Positions 24,031-36,200 of a DNA stretch of 64,000 nt are shown here, one piece after another. The stretch comes from Acanthosoma haemorrhoidale. Its lineage: Eukaryota; Arthropoda; Insecta; Hemiptera; Acanthosomatidae. The translations under genes and the position numbers were made by a program. The notes under the pieces were generated by a model. The model was not told the DNA's origin, made no database searches, and was given only the letters and a program-made list of their open reading frames with translations. The stretch lies in NCBI GenBank assembly GCA_930367205.1, contig OV884014.1:116443768-116507767 (forward strand), in the 5' to 3' direction. Every line of letters starts with the position of its first letter. Positions within the stretch are counted from its first letter, which is position 1.

Positions 24031-25420
24031 CAAATAAAGGTAAACCTGCCGAGAGTCCATTACTACAAAATAATAAATAAATTATGAAAACATTATGCCA
24101 GAACATGATATATTAAGAAACATTTTTTTTGTTCATAATTATTCGTAAATTGAAATTTATATTTAATTCAATTCAATCAAGGCTTTATTTATCATCAAGA
24201 GTCATCATGTTAGTCTTTGGTTTTTAGTCTAGATGCATAAGATTATTTTTATTATATATAAGCTGAAAATAAATCGATTTCAATTTTAATAAAATATTAA
24301 TTATTATTCAATAATGAAGCTCATAAATAATTAGTTTTGCATGACTATATCACAAATATTGTCAATAAAATGGTTTATCTAATCTTAACCGCGACTAAGG
24401 AATAACTCTCAGTCAAGACTAAATCAGCTAGGCTATCCGTTGGCTATGAACTATTTAAGGTAACTATAGTAACTAAATATAAATATTATTTTTCTCGGTT
24501 TCGTGTCAGCTGTAGGCTGTCTCCAATAACTACCACGAGCAAACAGTCGATGTAATTGGAAGCCATCTCTGTTCCACCACGGCGCTACAGCACGAACCAA
24601 TTTCTTTTTCCTACACTTGTCCATTTGTTTTTCATTCGAATAAACATTTGTAGGATCATCTCAACAGAAACATGATGTTACATCTGACAAAATGTGTGAC
24701 ATAATAAATAAGAAGTTATAGACCGACATTGTGTTGGAATAGGTTATTGCCTAACCTTATATTATTTTTTTAAAGCGTTAAGATTCACTGAAAAAAATAA
24801 AAAAAATAGAAATGCTTCATTTAACCTCTTTGTATTTTTTTCTAATGTCAGATGAACAATGCCGGGAAGAAAATTGAACGCTTTTTTCTTCTCTATTTGA
24901 GAATAAATTGGTTCAAAATTTGAAACGTCGTTCTTTTTTCCTTTTTCTTAAACTCTGATAATTTTAAATATTTATTGAAAATATAATAAAATAAAACTAA
25001 CATTGGGTTATATTTAGAAGCTATCAACAAACATGTGCTCACCAAAGTAATTTCCTGAATAGTTAACCCACATCTTCCTAGTCCTTTGCTATAGTTATAA
25101 TCTCATATCCGTGGAATTTTCAAACTTATATAGCAAGTGCAGTACATGTTATTTTCCTTTGTAGACAATTTTGTATGCATGTCATCAATCGAGCAGACGA
25201 TAATTAATGTTATTTATTATTGTACCAAATTTTGGTAAATATCAAAATCGTCGTTGTATAATAAGTACAGTATTATTAATGATGTAAAGATTCATTTTTA
25301 GCAAGGGAATTTTAATGCGGGAGGAGGGGAGGGAGTATTGATGTAAAACTAAGTGCATCTGGAGTAATGTAATTGTATCTGGAGTAATGTAATTGAAAAA
25401 AATGTACACATTATTTATAG
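24031..25420. other. No gene recognised; 20-bp duplication
   Basis: AT-rich. A perfect 20-bp tandem duplication (ATCTGGAGTAATGTAATTGT) lies at 25357-25396, just beyond the predicted poly(A) site of the MADF-BESS gene. Confidence 0.5.
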
Positions 25421-25426
25421 TTTATT
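25421..25426 (-). terminator. Polyadenylation signal of the MADF-BESS gene
   Basis: AATAAA on the minus strand about 100 nt after the stop codon at 25525, a typical distance for a short insect 3' UTR. Confidence 0.6.
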
Positions 25427-25524
25427 AAAAAAAGAATATTTACAAATTAATATTAATACGATACTAACAAGGAAGTAGATATCATATATTTGGTATCATT
25501 TTTGGACAGATTGTTCCAAGTGTT

Positions 25525-28018
25525 TCACCGTGAACCCGAATGAGACTCCTTCTTGACACCCAGCCTCATCTCGCCGAACTGGAGTTCGTTGACTACCGTG
25601 AGTATCCTCAGCTTGGCCTCACCCACCTTCCTCGGGTGCATTTTCTTCAGTTGGAGGGCGACACTCCGCATGAACAGATCCACGTCGTCCTCCTGCGGGC
25701 CCCGTCCCGAGTCCTCGTCCTGGCTGTGTATTTCGTCCATAGACACTTCGTCGAACCTCCTCTTCCGGGAGGTTCCTTCTTCCGAGATGTTTCCCTCCAT
25801 GGAGAAGTCCTCTTGCTCCTGGATGACGATCTCTGGGGCCGGCAGGATGAACCTCCCTTTGTCATATTTGCTGTCTCTTGAAGGCCCTGCCGCTTCTCTG
25901 TCTTCGATATCGTCGTGGGACACTATCCTGTAAATGAGCAGTTACGGTTGTTTATTGGCATCCTCTTATATTACTATCTCATAAACAAGAAATCCATGTT
26001 TAAATCACTAACAGTAGTAGGAAGAGAAACGGAATGATTATATTCGAAATGGGAGAGTCATTAGTAGTAATTTTCTCGGATGAGAATATAGATAGAATCA
26101 GACTCAACCCAAAAGAAAAAAAAGAGCTAAGGCGAGTCGGGAATAGAACCCAAATTTGCGTATTTGTATTCAGACATGCTAACCACCGTTTAAATATATC
26201 TTTGAAAATGTAATTTGAATATTTGAACCAATGCCAATGTGCTGACCGAAAATATTGGTCTGTTTATTGGAACTCGCACATTTTCTAGGGAAGAGAAGAT
26301 ATTTTCGTTGTGAAAAATCATAACCCTTTTTAATTGTGGTTGATTTCATGCGAAAGTTAAATAATCTTTGTAGAGGAGAGTCTTTTAAAAGAAAAGAAAG
26401 AAAAGCTTTATTATGAAGTACAATCAAAACACTGGTATATACTAATATTATGAGTTACCTTACTACATACTGGGTGGCATGTCTAGGACGAGTGGGGTCT
26501 GGGGCTAAAGCTGAGGCACATATGTATAAGAAAAGGATACGATTCTGGGAAGTAGGGAGGTTTTGGAGGGATGCGGTTGCTTATTTAAAAATAACAGAAA
26601 CCATCAGTGACTTCCATGAAGTCACGAGGCAGGTATACAGTTCTGCTCAGGCCCCTTCAACTTTTAGCATTATATATAATATTAGCATTATAAAACTGGA
26701 AGATACGATGCAATCGTTATAGATAAATTATTTCAGCAGTCATACATGTATTATGTGAGGAGCTATAGTTTTTCTTTTACTAAAACATGGCTACGTTTTT
26801 GCTTTAAACTCACCTCCTCTCAGGCTGGACCATGTCGAGAAATGCGAGCTTCCCCGCCAGAGGCCACCTGCACTTGTCAATCTTATCTTGTCTTTTGATC
26901 TTGAAATAATTGTCCTTAATATCTCTCCATCTTCTCTTACATACTTCAACTGAAAAAAAACCAAAACAATTCTAGGTTCAATTCGTTTTGAGGTAGCAAA
27001 GTATGTCAATTTCAATAATTGCTACAGCATATTCTTTTCCACAGTTCAAGGGTTCATGTGATTGGCGAAAATTAACTCACGTTCGTAGTAAACCTTTATC
27101 AATGGAGTGGATATTGTATTATTGTATTATTTTCATTTTAAGATTGCTTTACATAACGCTTACTTAAATGTGACTAATATCGAGTAACAGTTGAAAATCT
27201 CAAAGATAACGTTCCACGTGACATAATCTGATTTTCTGCTAAGTGAAACCTATTACTGATATTTTGAGGGCGTCTGATAAATTTAAACCATGCTTGAAGA
27301 TAACCAGTATTTTCGGTTGATGTATGAATAAATCACACTCGCATATGTATGTAATGGATTGAATAATGGAATAATAATCTGCATTGAAACGATGACTTGC
27401 AATTAATTTATTCATTCAGCAGACGTGCGGCGATTGTAATTGTATAAATTGCGACGTGTGTGAAAAACATTTAGCACCATTTGAACTCCATTATAATTTT
27501 TAAAAGTAATTATTTGTTAGTCTATTTTTATTGATTATAAACGGCAAAATTTTTTTTATATAATTCGTCGTTTTTAAATGTTAAAATACAATTTAGTCCA
27601 GGTCTTTAGATCAGTTAGTATTATTATGTTTATTTTATATTTTATTCTATGTTTATTTTTAAGGAGATATTTTTGTCTTTTGATTTAGATCTTCACTTAA
27701 CGGAGTAACTGATCTAGATGGCGATTTATGTACATATATTCATAATTATGCTTGAAATATCTCAGTCGTTGGGTAGATGATAAAAATAGATTTCAATAGA
27801 GGGGGGGATTATAGAAAACAAACAATGTGAAAAGTAAGTAGCTTTGGCTCACCGTCTCTCGCCACGGACGCTGCAATGATCTCCCATATGTCGCTCTTCA
27901 CCTTCGCGTTCCGGAAATCCTGGTGGCGCCAGATGTAGATGGCAGGGTATCTGGAGACGCAGCTGATGAGGAGGTCGTCTTCGGCGTCGCTGAACCGCGT
28001 TGGACCCTTGTGACTCAT
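25525..28018 (-). CDS. MADF-BESS domain DNA-binding protein (Adf-1-like), three exons
   Basis: Exons: 28018-27853 (166 nt, ATG at 28018, donor GTGAGC), 26949-26814 (136 nt, acceptor TTTTTTTTCAG, donor GTGAGT) and 25927-25525 (403 nt, acceptor TTTACAG, stop TGA). The sum of 705 nt keeps frame across both junctions and encodes 234 aa. Residues about 12-100 form a MADF (Myb/SANT-like) domain: SDAEDDLLISCVSRYPAIY, the W of YIWRHQDFRN, SDIWEIIAASV, then VCKRRWRDIKDNYFKIKR in exon 2. Residues about 181-218 form a BESS motif (DDVDLFMRSVALQLKKM ... LRILTVVNELQF). Between them is an acidic linker with a basic RKRR (155-158) that may be a nuclear signal. In this family the MADF domain binds DNA and BESS mediates protein contacts, so a nuclear transcriptional regulator is expected. 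Intron 2 carries a SINE fragment and repeat R. Exons are far GC-richer than introns. The exact orthologue is not determined. Confidence 0.9.
26120..26196 (-). mobile_element. tRNA-derived SINE head (in intron 2)
   Basis: On the minus strand ACGGTGGTTAGCATGTCTGA is followed about 20 nt later by GGGTTCTATTCCCGAC. This is an internal pol III promoter layout (A-box-adjacent segment and B box) of tRNA-derived SINEs. The A-box 5' half is degraded and no anticodon arm folds convincingly, so it is not a functional tRNA. Confidence 0.55.
26355..26698 (-). repeat. Dispersed repeat R, copy 2 (in intron 2)
   Basis: Closely matches 18893-19238 over its whole length, from GTTAAATAATCTTTGTAGAG to TATAAAACTG. 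It lies between exons 2 and 3 of the MADF-BESS gene in that gene's sense orientation, and it brings an AATAAAGC poly(A)-signal-like motif into the intron. Confidence 0.85.
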
Positions 28019-28330
28019 GTTACACCGCCTGTCGTCCGACGTGCTAGCGTTCCGACAACGAAGTAGTTAGGTTATGAGCCAACATCTATAACTACGAAGT
28101 TGGTCGTAAGATTGGCAATCTCCTGATCATCTGACAGCAACAATGAAGAACTGCTGTTAAAAACAACTGTGAACAGCGACGCACGTGTGTTGAAGCGAGC
28201 ACGGTCGACTGGCCGCCATTACTGACGACCGCACAGCCTAACGGCGCATGCGCGGACATCCCCCGACCGCTGCGGTCGCCCGCTCCCTACGACCTTGCTC
28301 TCTTTATCTCTGTATATTCAACTCGGTTCT
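28019..28330 (-). promoter_or_regulatory. CpG-rich promoter region of the MADF-BESS gene
   Basis: Directly upstream of the start codon the DNA becomes GC- and CpG-rich for about 300 bp, then returns to AT-rich. It contains the palindrome GCGCATGCGC (28244-28253), the core of NRF-1/Ewg-type sites, and GGCCGCCATT (28211-28220), resembling a YY1/Pho-type site. There is no clear TATA box. The 5' UTR and start site must lie here; the exact position is not visible. Confidence 0.55.
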
Positions 28331-30101
28331 CAACCGCTCCAAATCACCTCAGATCTAAGCGATTTTCATCTTATAAATTAGATTATATATATATTGGTCG
28401 CTTGTGTTGAGCCCGAACTAAGCGAACTCTGCTGTTATAGTGCTTTATCTATCTGAATAATAATAATAATACCGTAGGGATAGTAAAAGTACTATGGAAT
28501 AACAAATTATAGGTAATAATGTAACCCATTTAGAGATTTTTAATGCTCAAAATAACAAGATTTTTTCAAATTGATATAGTGATATCGACACTATTACTAG
28601 ACATTCTCTCTTTTACGAGTAAGTAATTATTTGGTTTTATCTGTACAAATGTTTCCGAAAACCGAAAATAGTAATTTAGTTTATAATCGATGTATCACAT
28701 TAACGAATAGCATATGAATGTCAGACCAAGTGGAATTCCCAGTGGTTTTATCATTTTCTTTTTTGTTGTTACTGGTTAAGACCTAGTAGTAGTCAGCTTT
28801 AAGCAACACAAAATCCCAAATTTGTATAAATAATGTGTTGTTTTGTTTTAGTTTTAAATTCGGATTGGTTTAAGTTTAAGTTATTGGAAACAACTCCTTC
28901 GGGAACTCCGCCAAGACTAAAAAGGAAAAGATGTACTTGAGATGGTGTGAGATCCCCCCCCCCCAAAAAAAATATCATCACACTGTCACTTATGTTGAAC
29001 TATTCGGTCATGGCAGGACTCTCCCAACCGCAACAGACGTAGGTTCACGACCGGGAAACTGTGAGCTGTGACCTCAGAAACTTCCCAGGCATTCTCCGAG
29101 TCGTACGCATCTCTAGAGGTTGTCTCTTCTGAGAGAACATCCCTTTTCCTGCGCTTGAGTCTTCATGCCGCTTTTTTTCCTCGGTCCATCTCATTATTTT
29201 TCTGCTCAACTGGTGACATCGGTGACTAACGAACCGTTGTTTGGTCCTGCTTTCCCTTGGGAATTTTTTATTTTTCCATTTTTCCCCCGTCTCCCTGCAT
29301 TATTATTATGAAAGTCTAGAGAATATTGTTTCACAATTGCTACGCTTCGGCTCAATAGCTCTTTAGGGAAGAAGTTATCCGTATCAAAAAGGGAGAGACC
29401 GTCTAATGATCAGGAGGGAGCGTTTTTCCTTTCAGACAAGTTTAAGGCAACCGATTTTCGTTTATGGGTTTCTAAGGCAGTGGGTTGCAAAAATAGTCCG
29501 AAAAACCATTAAACCTGTAAAATAAAGTTCTGTGTATGTTAGTCAGCCCGTTTGCTTTTACCGTTTACCTTTCTCAAGTCGTAGCCCAGAGTTTTTTTTC
29601 GAGAGAAACAAAGATAAAGAAAGAGAGAAACAAACAAAGAAAAGAACAGAAACAAGTTTTTTTCGAAATCGAAGGAAATTTCTCATACCTACCTCCTTGA
29701 ATTAGTTAATTTTGTAGCGTTTCAAAAAGATAAATTCAGATCGTCTATCTTTTGTGCAATAAACGTAGCCAAGGCGATTATTAAGGACGAATTTAAGGCA
29801 ATAAAACAAAAGAAACTCTGGGATATACAAAAGAGGCCTATCAAGTCAAGGCTGAGCTATTTTAATTTTTAGGTTGTTTTTTTTGTCAATATTTCAGCTA
29901 TTTACAATTATATTTTATGTAATGTTTTCAGCGGCTAGTTATGTAATGCTCATTAGATCTTACATTTTCAGTAGAAACGTGTGCCACAGTTGAGACTTAT
30001 GGTCCCCCTTTTTTTGTAAGTACCATTTCCCAAAAGTCCTACCCTTTGGGCTACCTGCTCCCTCACCCTACAAGACACACTCGTGCCTTAGCCTTCCCAA
30101 A
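28331..30101. other. No gene recognised
   Basis: AT-rich, with a C run at about 28955-28964 and a purine-rich stretch at 29600-29660. I see no exon, transposon end or RNA gene. Confidence 0.45.
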
Positions 30102-30210
30102 AGTATGTTCTAACGCTGTAACTGATTAATATTTGTATGTATACCAGTGTTTTGATTGTTATTCATAATAAAGTTTTTTAAAAGACTCTCCTCTACAAAG
30201 ATTATTTAAC
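30102..30210 (+). repeat. Dispersed repeat R, copy 3 (3' part)
   Basis: Only the last about 110 bp of repeat R in sense orientation: ACCAGTGTTTTGATTG, CATAATAAAG, then CTCTCCTCTACAAAGATTAT and TTAAC. Confidence 0.8.
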
Positions 30211-30284
30211 TTCTGACACCTAAAATCCGAAAATAAATGCTTGACTATTAAAAAAATACGGGCTCACAATAGCTGAAAATATGC

Positions 30285-30535
30285 TGATTATTGTGCCTGT
30301 TTGCGCAGTGAACCCGGATCGTATGTCCCAAACTTAACTGCCCGTTGTACATTTGGAAAGGCACCCGGCGCCCGAATGTCGCACCCCCCCCCCCCTGGAG
30401 AAGTTAAAACCCGAGGACACATTCCGCCCTGCCCACGTACTCCCACGCCTGGTGCAGCACGCGAAGGCAGCGGCGAAAGGTCCTGGAGAATCCGCGCTGT
30501 CACCACTACCTCTTGACAACTCTCTGGAGTGTATG
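30285..30535. other. Orphan GC/CpG-rich block
   Basis: About 250 bp with open frames of 60-72 codons on both strands and a C run at about 30385-30396. No family was recognised in any frame. It could be an untranslated exon, a promoter or an unknown repeat. Confidence 0.35.
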
Positions 30536-30810
30536 TACTTTCTTTCTCGTGTAGAGCCTATTCAATAGGTCCTGCCTTCTTGTACAAACGCTCTACACCT
30601 ACCTCTTTGTGGTGTTGTGACAATAGCCAGCCCCGTTGGAAAAGAAAGGTTAAGTTTTCACCGAGTTTATTCGTGGTTAACGTTTCCTCATAAAATGTCT
30701 GTCTACAAAACAGAACTGTTTAAAAATATAACGTTAGTTCTCATTCATATGTACAGTTATTACGAATAAACTTGATAAGAACATATTTTACATCAGGTCT
30801 CCAGTCTTTA

Positions 30811-30961
30811 GTTTTATAATGCTTGCTTTATTTATAATATTTATAATCTTACAAAGAACAAGTAGAAGGGGCTTGAGCAGAACTTTATACCTGCCTCGTG
30901 ACTTCATGGAAGTCACTGATGGTCCCTGTTATTTTTAAGTAAGCAACCGCATCCCTCCATG
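30811..30961 (+). repeat. Dispersed repeat R, copy 4 (5' part)
   Basis: Matches the first about 150 bp of the element: GTTTTATAATGC, GAAGGGGCTTGAGCAGAAC, ACCTGCCTCGTGACTTCATG, CCGCATCCCTCCA. It is cut where the copy at 31.3 kb continues. Confidence 0.8.
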
Positions 30962-31272
30962 CTTTAACATAGATTTTAACATTTTTGGCGTGAATATGTA
31001 TTATGGTTCGTCTAATAATGTAAAAACTAAAAATAACATCCAAATGCTAACTGATGGTCCCCAATACGACTATAACTATGTTATGCCCGCCAGTTTGTCA
31101 TTGAATTGCGTTAAATGAAGACTGCAAAGAACTGTCGTCCGAAAGCGTAAGGGTAAGGATTGAGACTTGACAACTACTCTCAAACTCCAAAAGCCGACGA
31201 ACCCTTAAAAATTAGATTCTAGATTGCAAATATTGAATCCAGGCAGAAAGACTACACCTCGGCCGAGTTCTA

Positions 31273-31635
31273 CAGTTTTATAATGCTAAGAATATTATAA
31301 TGCTAATATTATATATAATGCTAAAAGTAGAAGCAAGCCCCTTCTAGTGTATACCTGCCACGTGACTTGATGGAAGTCACTGGTGTTTCCTGTTTTTTTT
31401 TTAAGTAAGCGACCGCATCCCTCCAAGACATCGCTCCCTATTCATGGAACTACCCTTTTCTTATACATATATGTCTCAGCTTTAGCCCCAGACCCCACTT
31501 GTTCCTAGACATCCCACCCAGTATGTAGTAACATAACTCTTAATATTTGTATATACCAGTGTTTTGCTTGTACTTCATAATAAAGCTTTTCTTTCTTTTA
31601 TTTTAAAAGACTCTCCTCTACAAACATTATTTAAC
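31273..31635 (+). repeat. Dispersed repeat R, copy 5 (most complete, sense strand)
   Basis: About 363 bp from CAGTTTTATAATGC to CAAACATTATTTAAC, with CATAATAAAGCTTTTCTTTC near the 3' end. It contains short AT-rich duplications at its 5' end (TATTATAATGC / TATATAATGC). Confidence 0.85.
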
Positions 31636-34241
31636 ATACCACACTCCTCAATTCCTTCAGCCAACCTTCAAATAGGTCCCTCCTTGTAAAAGGATCCCTT
31701 TCACCCCTATAAATTCCATGTTATTTTATTTCCCCCAATTCTTTTTTCAAAATTTGATAGAAATGGAGGGGGGGGGAGGGAGAATAAAAATCAAATCAAA
31801 TATTGAATGACGTCAGAAAATATTTCGTAAAGGATATTTGGCATTTCAATCATCACTCGAATTATCCTGCCTTTGATAAAAATCGCCTACTCTTACTTTC
31901 AGATGGATTAGTTTTAAGATTTAATCTTAAGCTTCAAGATGGCAAGTTGTAATTAAGTTTTATTCTTAAGAAGACGGCCAAGATAAGCTCGATTTGAGGT
32001 TAAGACGAAAAATATTGTTTAAGATATGAGAGTGCTTTATCTTGGCCACAAACAATGCCTTCCTTAAAACAATCTGAGATTGTCCGGTATTTTCACAACG
32101 CGTTATCTGATGTTTTTTTCGAAAGCGATGTTATTGTTAGTGTAGAGTAACGATCCACTATCTCCTGATATTGATTATTGTTGCATTTTTCGTCTCTCTC
32201 ACCTCGGAAATTTCTAGTGAGAGTTCATTGCTATTAGATTTGTATCATGGTTGTAATAATTCATTTCCAGATTGGGTGACTCCGCCTAATTCGAAAAGTT
32301 TTTTATTTATGTATTTTTTTTCTATAAAAGTTCCTATTTTCTAAAAGTTTTAGCTCTGATTAATGTTATTGGTTTGTAATAAAAATGCTTTAAGCTAATA
32401 TAAGTACTGCTAGCCATTGCGAGGTATTTTACTATAGATATTAATTAATTAATACAAAAGATATTATTAAACTGAATTCCACGTCTTAAGAATATTAATT
32501 TTATTTAGTTGGAGCAACAAAGTATTTCAAAAGGCTTTGAAGAGTTATTCTTTAACGAAAAATACAACCTTATTACTTTTGAAATCACGGTTCTAGAAAA
32601 AAAAAAAAACCTTATTTGAAAAAGTATTGTGATTTTAGTAGTAATTTCTCAAAATTAAAAGTCAAGTTCCAAATGATTAGAATCCTGGTATCTCTCACAT
32701 AAAATTAAATATTCTTACATATACATTTGTTTTTTTCCCCCATATCCCCTTGTTACAAATTTATACATGTACAAAATTTAGACTCTACAAACGAATCTAT
32801 TTACAATTGCTTCATTGTATTTCCTGTAGCATGGCTACATTTTATATAAATTTTGTATACAAAATAGTGATTAACATAGTACAAAAGTATAATGATGCTC
32901 ATTATACTTTTGTACTACTTTTAAACCCTAATTTTAAACCCTTCAATTTTATTATAAAATTATTTATACAATATTGATATAGAATTCCTTTAATTGTTTC
33001 CATCTCTCAACACTGATGTGGGATGACCATAAAACTGATACATCACTGGGAGTGGGGTGGTGATTCTGGGCAAAATGTGTATATTATATGAGTAATTGTT
33101 TATAAGCATGAATGATATCTTACATCCAAATTAATAATGCTGCACAAGCAAACTGTAATTTTTAGAATAGAATTCACAAAATTATTTTGTTGTTGCGTCA
33201 GTGAATTCGCATCACTCGAAAAAGATTCAATTATTTGTCCCTATGCAAATTGTAGGTTTCGCTCGCTTGTGCGGAACGTGTGTGTGTGTTTTTTGTATCC
33301 TACCACTTTAGAGATGCGGTAACTGAGAGACCGAACGAAGTTAATTTGTAGTTTTAAGTTAACTTTCACCGATCACGTAGTGCCTAGGATTTATTAGATG
33401 GTAGTTACTGTATTTTGTTTTCTCTAAAATTAATGAGTTCTTACCTGTCTATAGAGGCAGCATTTATTTGGTCCGTTGAACTCGGTATTGCTTGATAAGA
33501 CTATCTTCAGTTGTGACCAAAGTGGATCCAATGAATTATCTGTATACAATTTTTGTTTTCTAGGCTGTATTCGCATTGTTTGCTTCTCGGTTTCCCCGTG
33601 GGGGCTAGCTGACCCCAGCCCAAGATCGTCTTTTTTTCGGATGCAAAACGGGTGGAAAACGTACAAGGAATCAAACCCAATGCACCTTAATTAGTAATAG
33701 TAAATAATTTTAATAATAACAAACAATTATGAACCTATGAAATCCTAATATCAAGTATAGCTATATATTGAACTTATAGATAGTTAGTTCTCTCAAATCT
33801 GAGCAGGGTTTTTATGACAAGACTGACTACGTCTGGTACGGCCGGGGTCGTTGTGACCTACATGCTATCCTTTGACCCCTCGCCTCGCAACTTGGGACCT
33901 TTGCTGGCCCAGATCTTTGAGATCGACCCTGTTAATGTTCCACGATTTATTCCTGACGCAATTGGTCCTGTCGCAACGCAACCTTTTTTTTTTTTTATTG
34001 AACAGGGTACGCTGTTCGTTCTTTTGTAAGAGCATTTGCATGATTCTCATAAAAGTTTGTCAATAGGCTGATATTTACTGTTCTATTGGACCATGTCCGA
34101 CTTAGTCTAGTCAGGATAATGAGTAAAGGAGTAATCCATGGACGTCAGGCCACAAATTTCATTTACGTTAATCTTGTAATGAATGAGCACTCAATTCAAT
34201 TTGTGTTGCGATTGTTCAGAGGCATCTTTTATTGATATTCT

Positions 34242-34289
<48 letters not shown>

Positions 34290-35828
34290 TGTTATATTAT
34301 ATTTTATTCTTTTATGAGGTTAATTAGGAAAATATTTACGAATGTATAAATCATTTTAAATGTTCGCGCAATTGAGATCTTAGCTGGGAAATGGCGTCTC
34401 CATCTTATTTATAAAATATTCATTCTTCATTGCTCAGTACTAGTTCTAGCCCACAATATACTCGTACCCAATTGATACATGACATGCAGTGATTACTACA
34501 GCATTTGCACTATATGAAAGTCTTGGGTTCAATTCATTATATTGGTGATGTTTCATTCTTCGTTCGCTCCTTGAAGGACGAGTTCCTTACATTTTACTAC
34601 ACGATAAAACCATATCATAATTATATACCATAAATTAATATAATATCTCTGAGATTCTATAATAATCCAACTTACATATCTGGGATCTGACCCGGTAAAT
34701 GTTGATGCTATGAGTATATCATTCCTTATTCCAGAGCTTTTATTATTCTTAACTCCTCCACAGTATGGCTAGTAACATCTAACATATACATATGGAACCA
34801 TGGAGCCATAGTGGTCTTTGAGAATTGAGGCATGCTCACCCACCCACTGTGTGGACTGTAGCCATATTAGCATCTCCGTTCTCAGCTTCTAACCCCTCTC
34901 TTCTTTTGCCGCATTAACTCCACTCCCCTTGAGTTGGCAGAGATTCTTTTGTGGACTGTGCTAAGTCGCCTGTCGTCTTCAGCTCCCGCCCGCATACACG
35001 GTACGGAGAGATTATGCTAACTGCTTCCTTTCACTCGGCACATCCTGGCTCCGGGTCGTGACAGATCGTCGTCTCATGGGCTAAACAGTCTTCAGCAGGA
35101 AACGCACCGCGTCAAAATAAAATACGCAATTTGAGAAACTGTCTTTTTAATTATGAATAAGTTCAAAAAAGTAGTAAAGAACATCACAGGAATTTTGATG
35201 GTACGCCTTTTTTTTTTCCAACAGGTCTTTAAACCCGACGCTTATTTTCCACAGTCACCTTGTAAATCACCGCTTTTGGAGTCGTCAAAAGCTAAAAATG
35301 CTCAATTCATCGTTGTTCACGTCATTGCCTCATCATATTTAACGATGGTACTTGTATTCCAATCAAGACCAAAACATTGTTGCTAGCTCATGGAATTTTT
35401 CGTATGTTTAAGGTCTACACCCCAGCGCCTTTGTGTTTGCTATGCAACTGTGTTTTTTGTATTGTTTTTAATTTAGACAGTACGCATATATATCTATAAT
35501 GATTATATTATTTTTTTATACTTCAGATTCAATAGTCTCTCGCTGCCATGCCAATACTTGATTGTCAGCAAGCAGGAAATGCGATTTAATTATCGAAAAT
35601 CGTTACTTAAATATCGATTAAAAACATTGACGGTTTCTGTATTTGATTTGTTCATCGGCTAACTCTTCCCATGATCCCTGGGGAATTTTACTACTGCCAT
35701 GATGTAGCATTGAGCTCGCGGAAGATCGCATTCGAAGGCTCTGGAGCCCAACAATGGTCGGCTTGGCATAAAGCGAAGTATTAAAACATTGTGAAATAAG
35801 TTTGGTTTTTGTGGCCATTTTGCGAGGA
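31636..35828. other. 4.2 kb without recognisable gene
   Basis: Contains a G run at 31767-31776, an 11-bp inverted pair GGCCAAGATAA/TTATCTTGGCC (31977 and 32037), a (TA)n microsatellite at 34254-34285, and GC-richer stretches at 33800-33990 and 34880-35100 with no identifiable product. Confidence 0.45.
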
Positions 35829-36200
35829 AGTTGAAAAAAACCCGCACGGCTTACTTGCTGACTTCCCCCATTCTATCACTGCGCCTCAAGCACATGATTT
35901 ACAAGAACATACTCAGGCCTGCTCTGCTGTATGGTGCACCGCTTTATAGTCATCTGACCGACTCCAACAATTTCAAAACGCGATACCCATGAAAGTGGTC
36001 CGACAATCTACATTCCAGCACCGGAGGAACAGTGAGCTCCACGAAAATTTTGATGTGAGTTCATTCGCCGTAGACATATCAAATTGTTTGATTCGCTGCA
36101 TTATCTAACAAAGCCCATGTTTAACACGATTTCCCTCCCTCCGTTACCCTATCGATGGCAGCAGGCTGTTGAGGCGGATTCACTAGGATTAAGTTTGAGG
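35829..36200 (+). mobile_element. LINE family B, reverse-transcriptase C-terminal fragment
   Basis: The + strand reads TAYLLTSPILSLRLKHMIYK and NILRPALLYGAPLYSHLT, the thumb-region motif of Jockey-like reverse transcriptases. After a frameshift it reads FDSLHYLTKPMFNT and YRWQQAVEAD, the tail shared with the copies at 13.1 and 55.5 kb. It is 5'-truncated, and the 3' tail fades after about 36200. Confidence 0.75.

Noticed and set aside
25540..25933. Two + strand frames of 113 and 126 codons
   Set aside because: They are antisense shadows of exon 3 of the MADF-BESS gene.
33436..33460. Minus-strand CAG|GTAAGA
   Set aside because: No pyrimidine tract precedes it on the minus strand and no paired donor follows; the 78-codon frame there is not recognisable.
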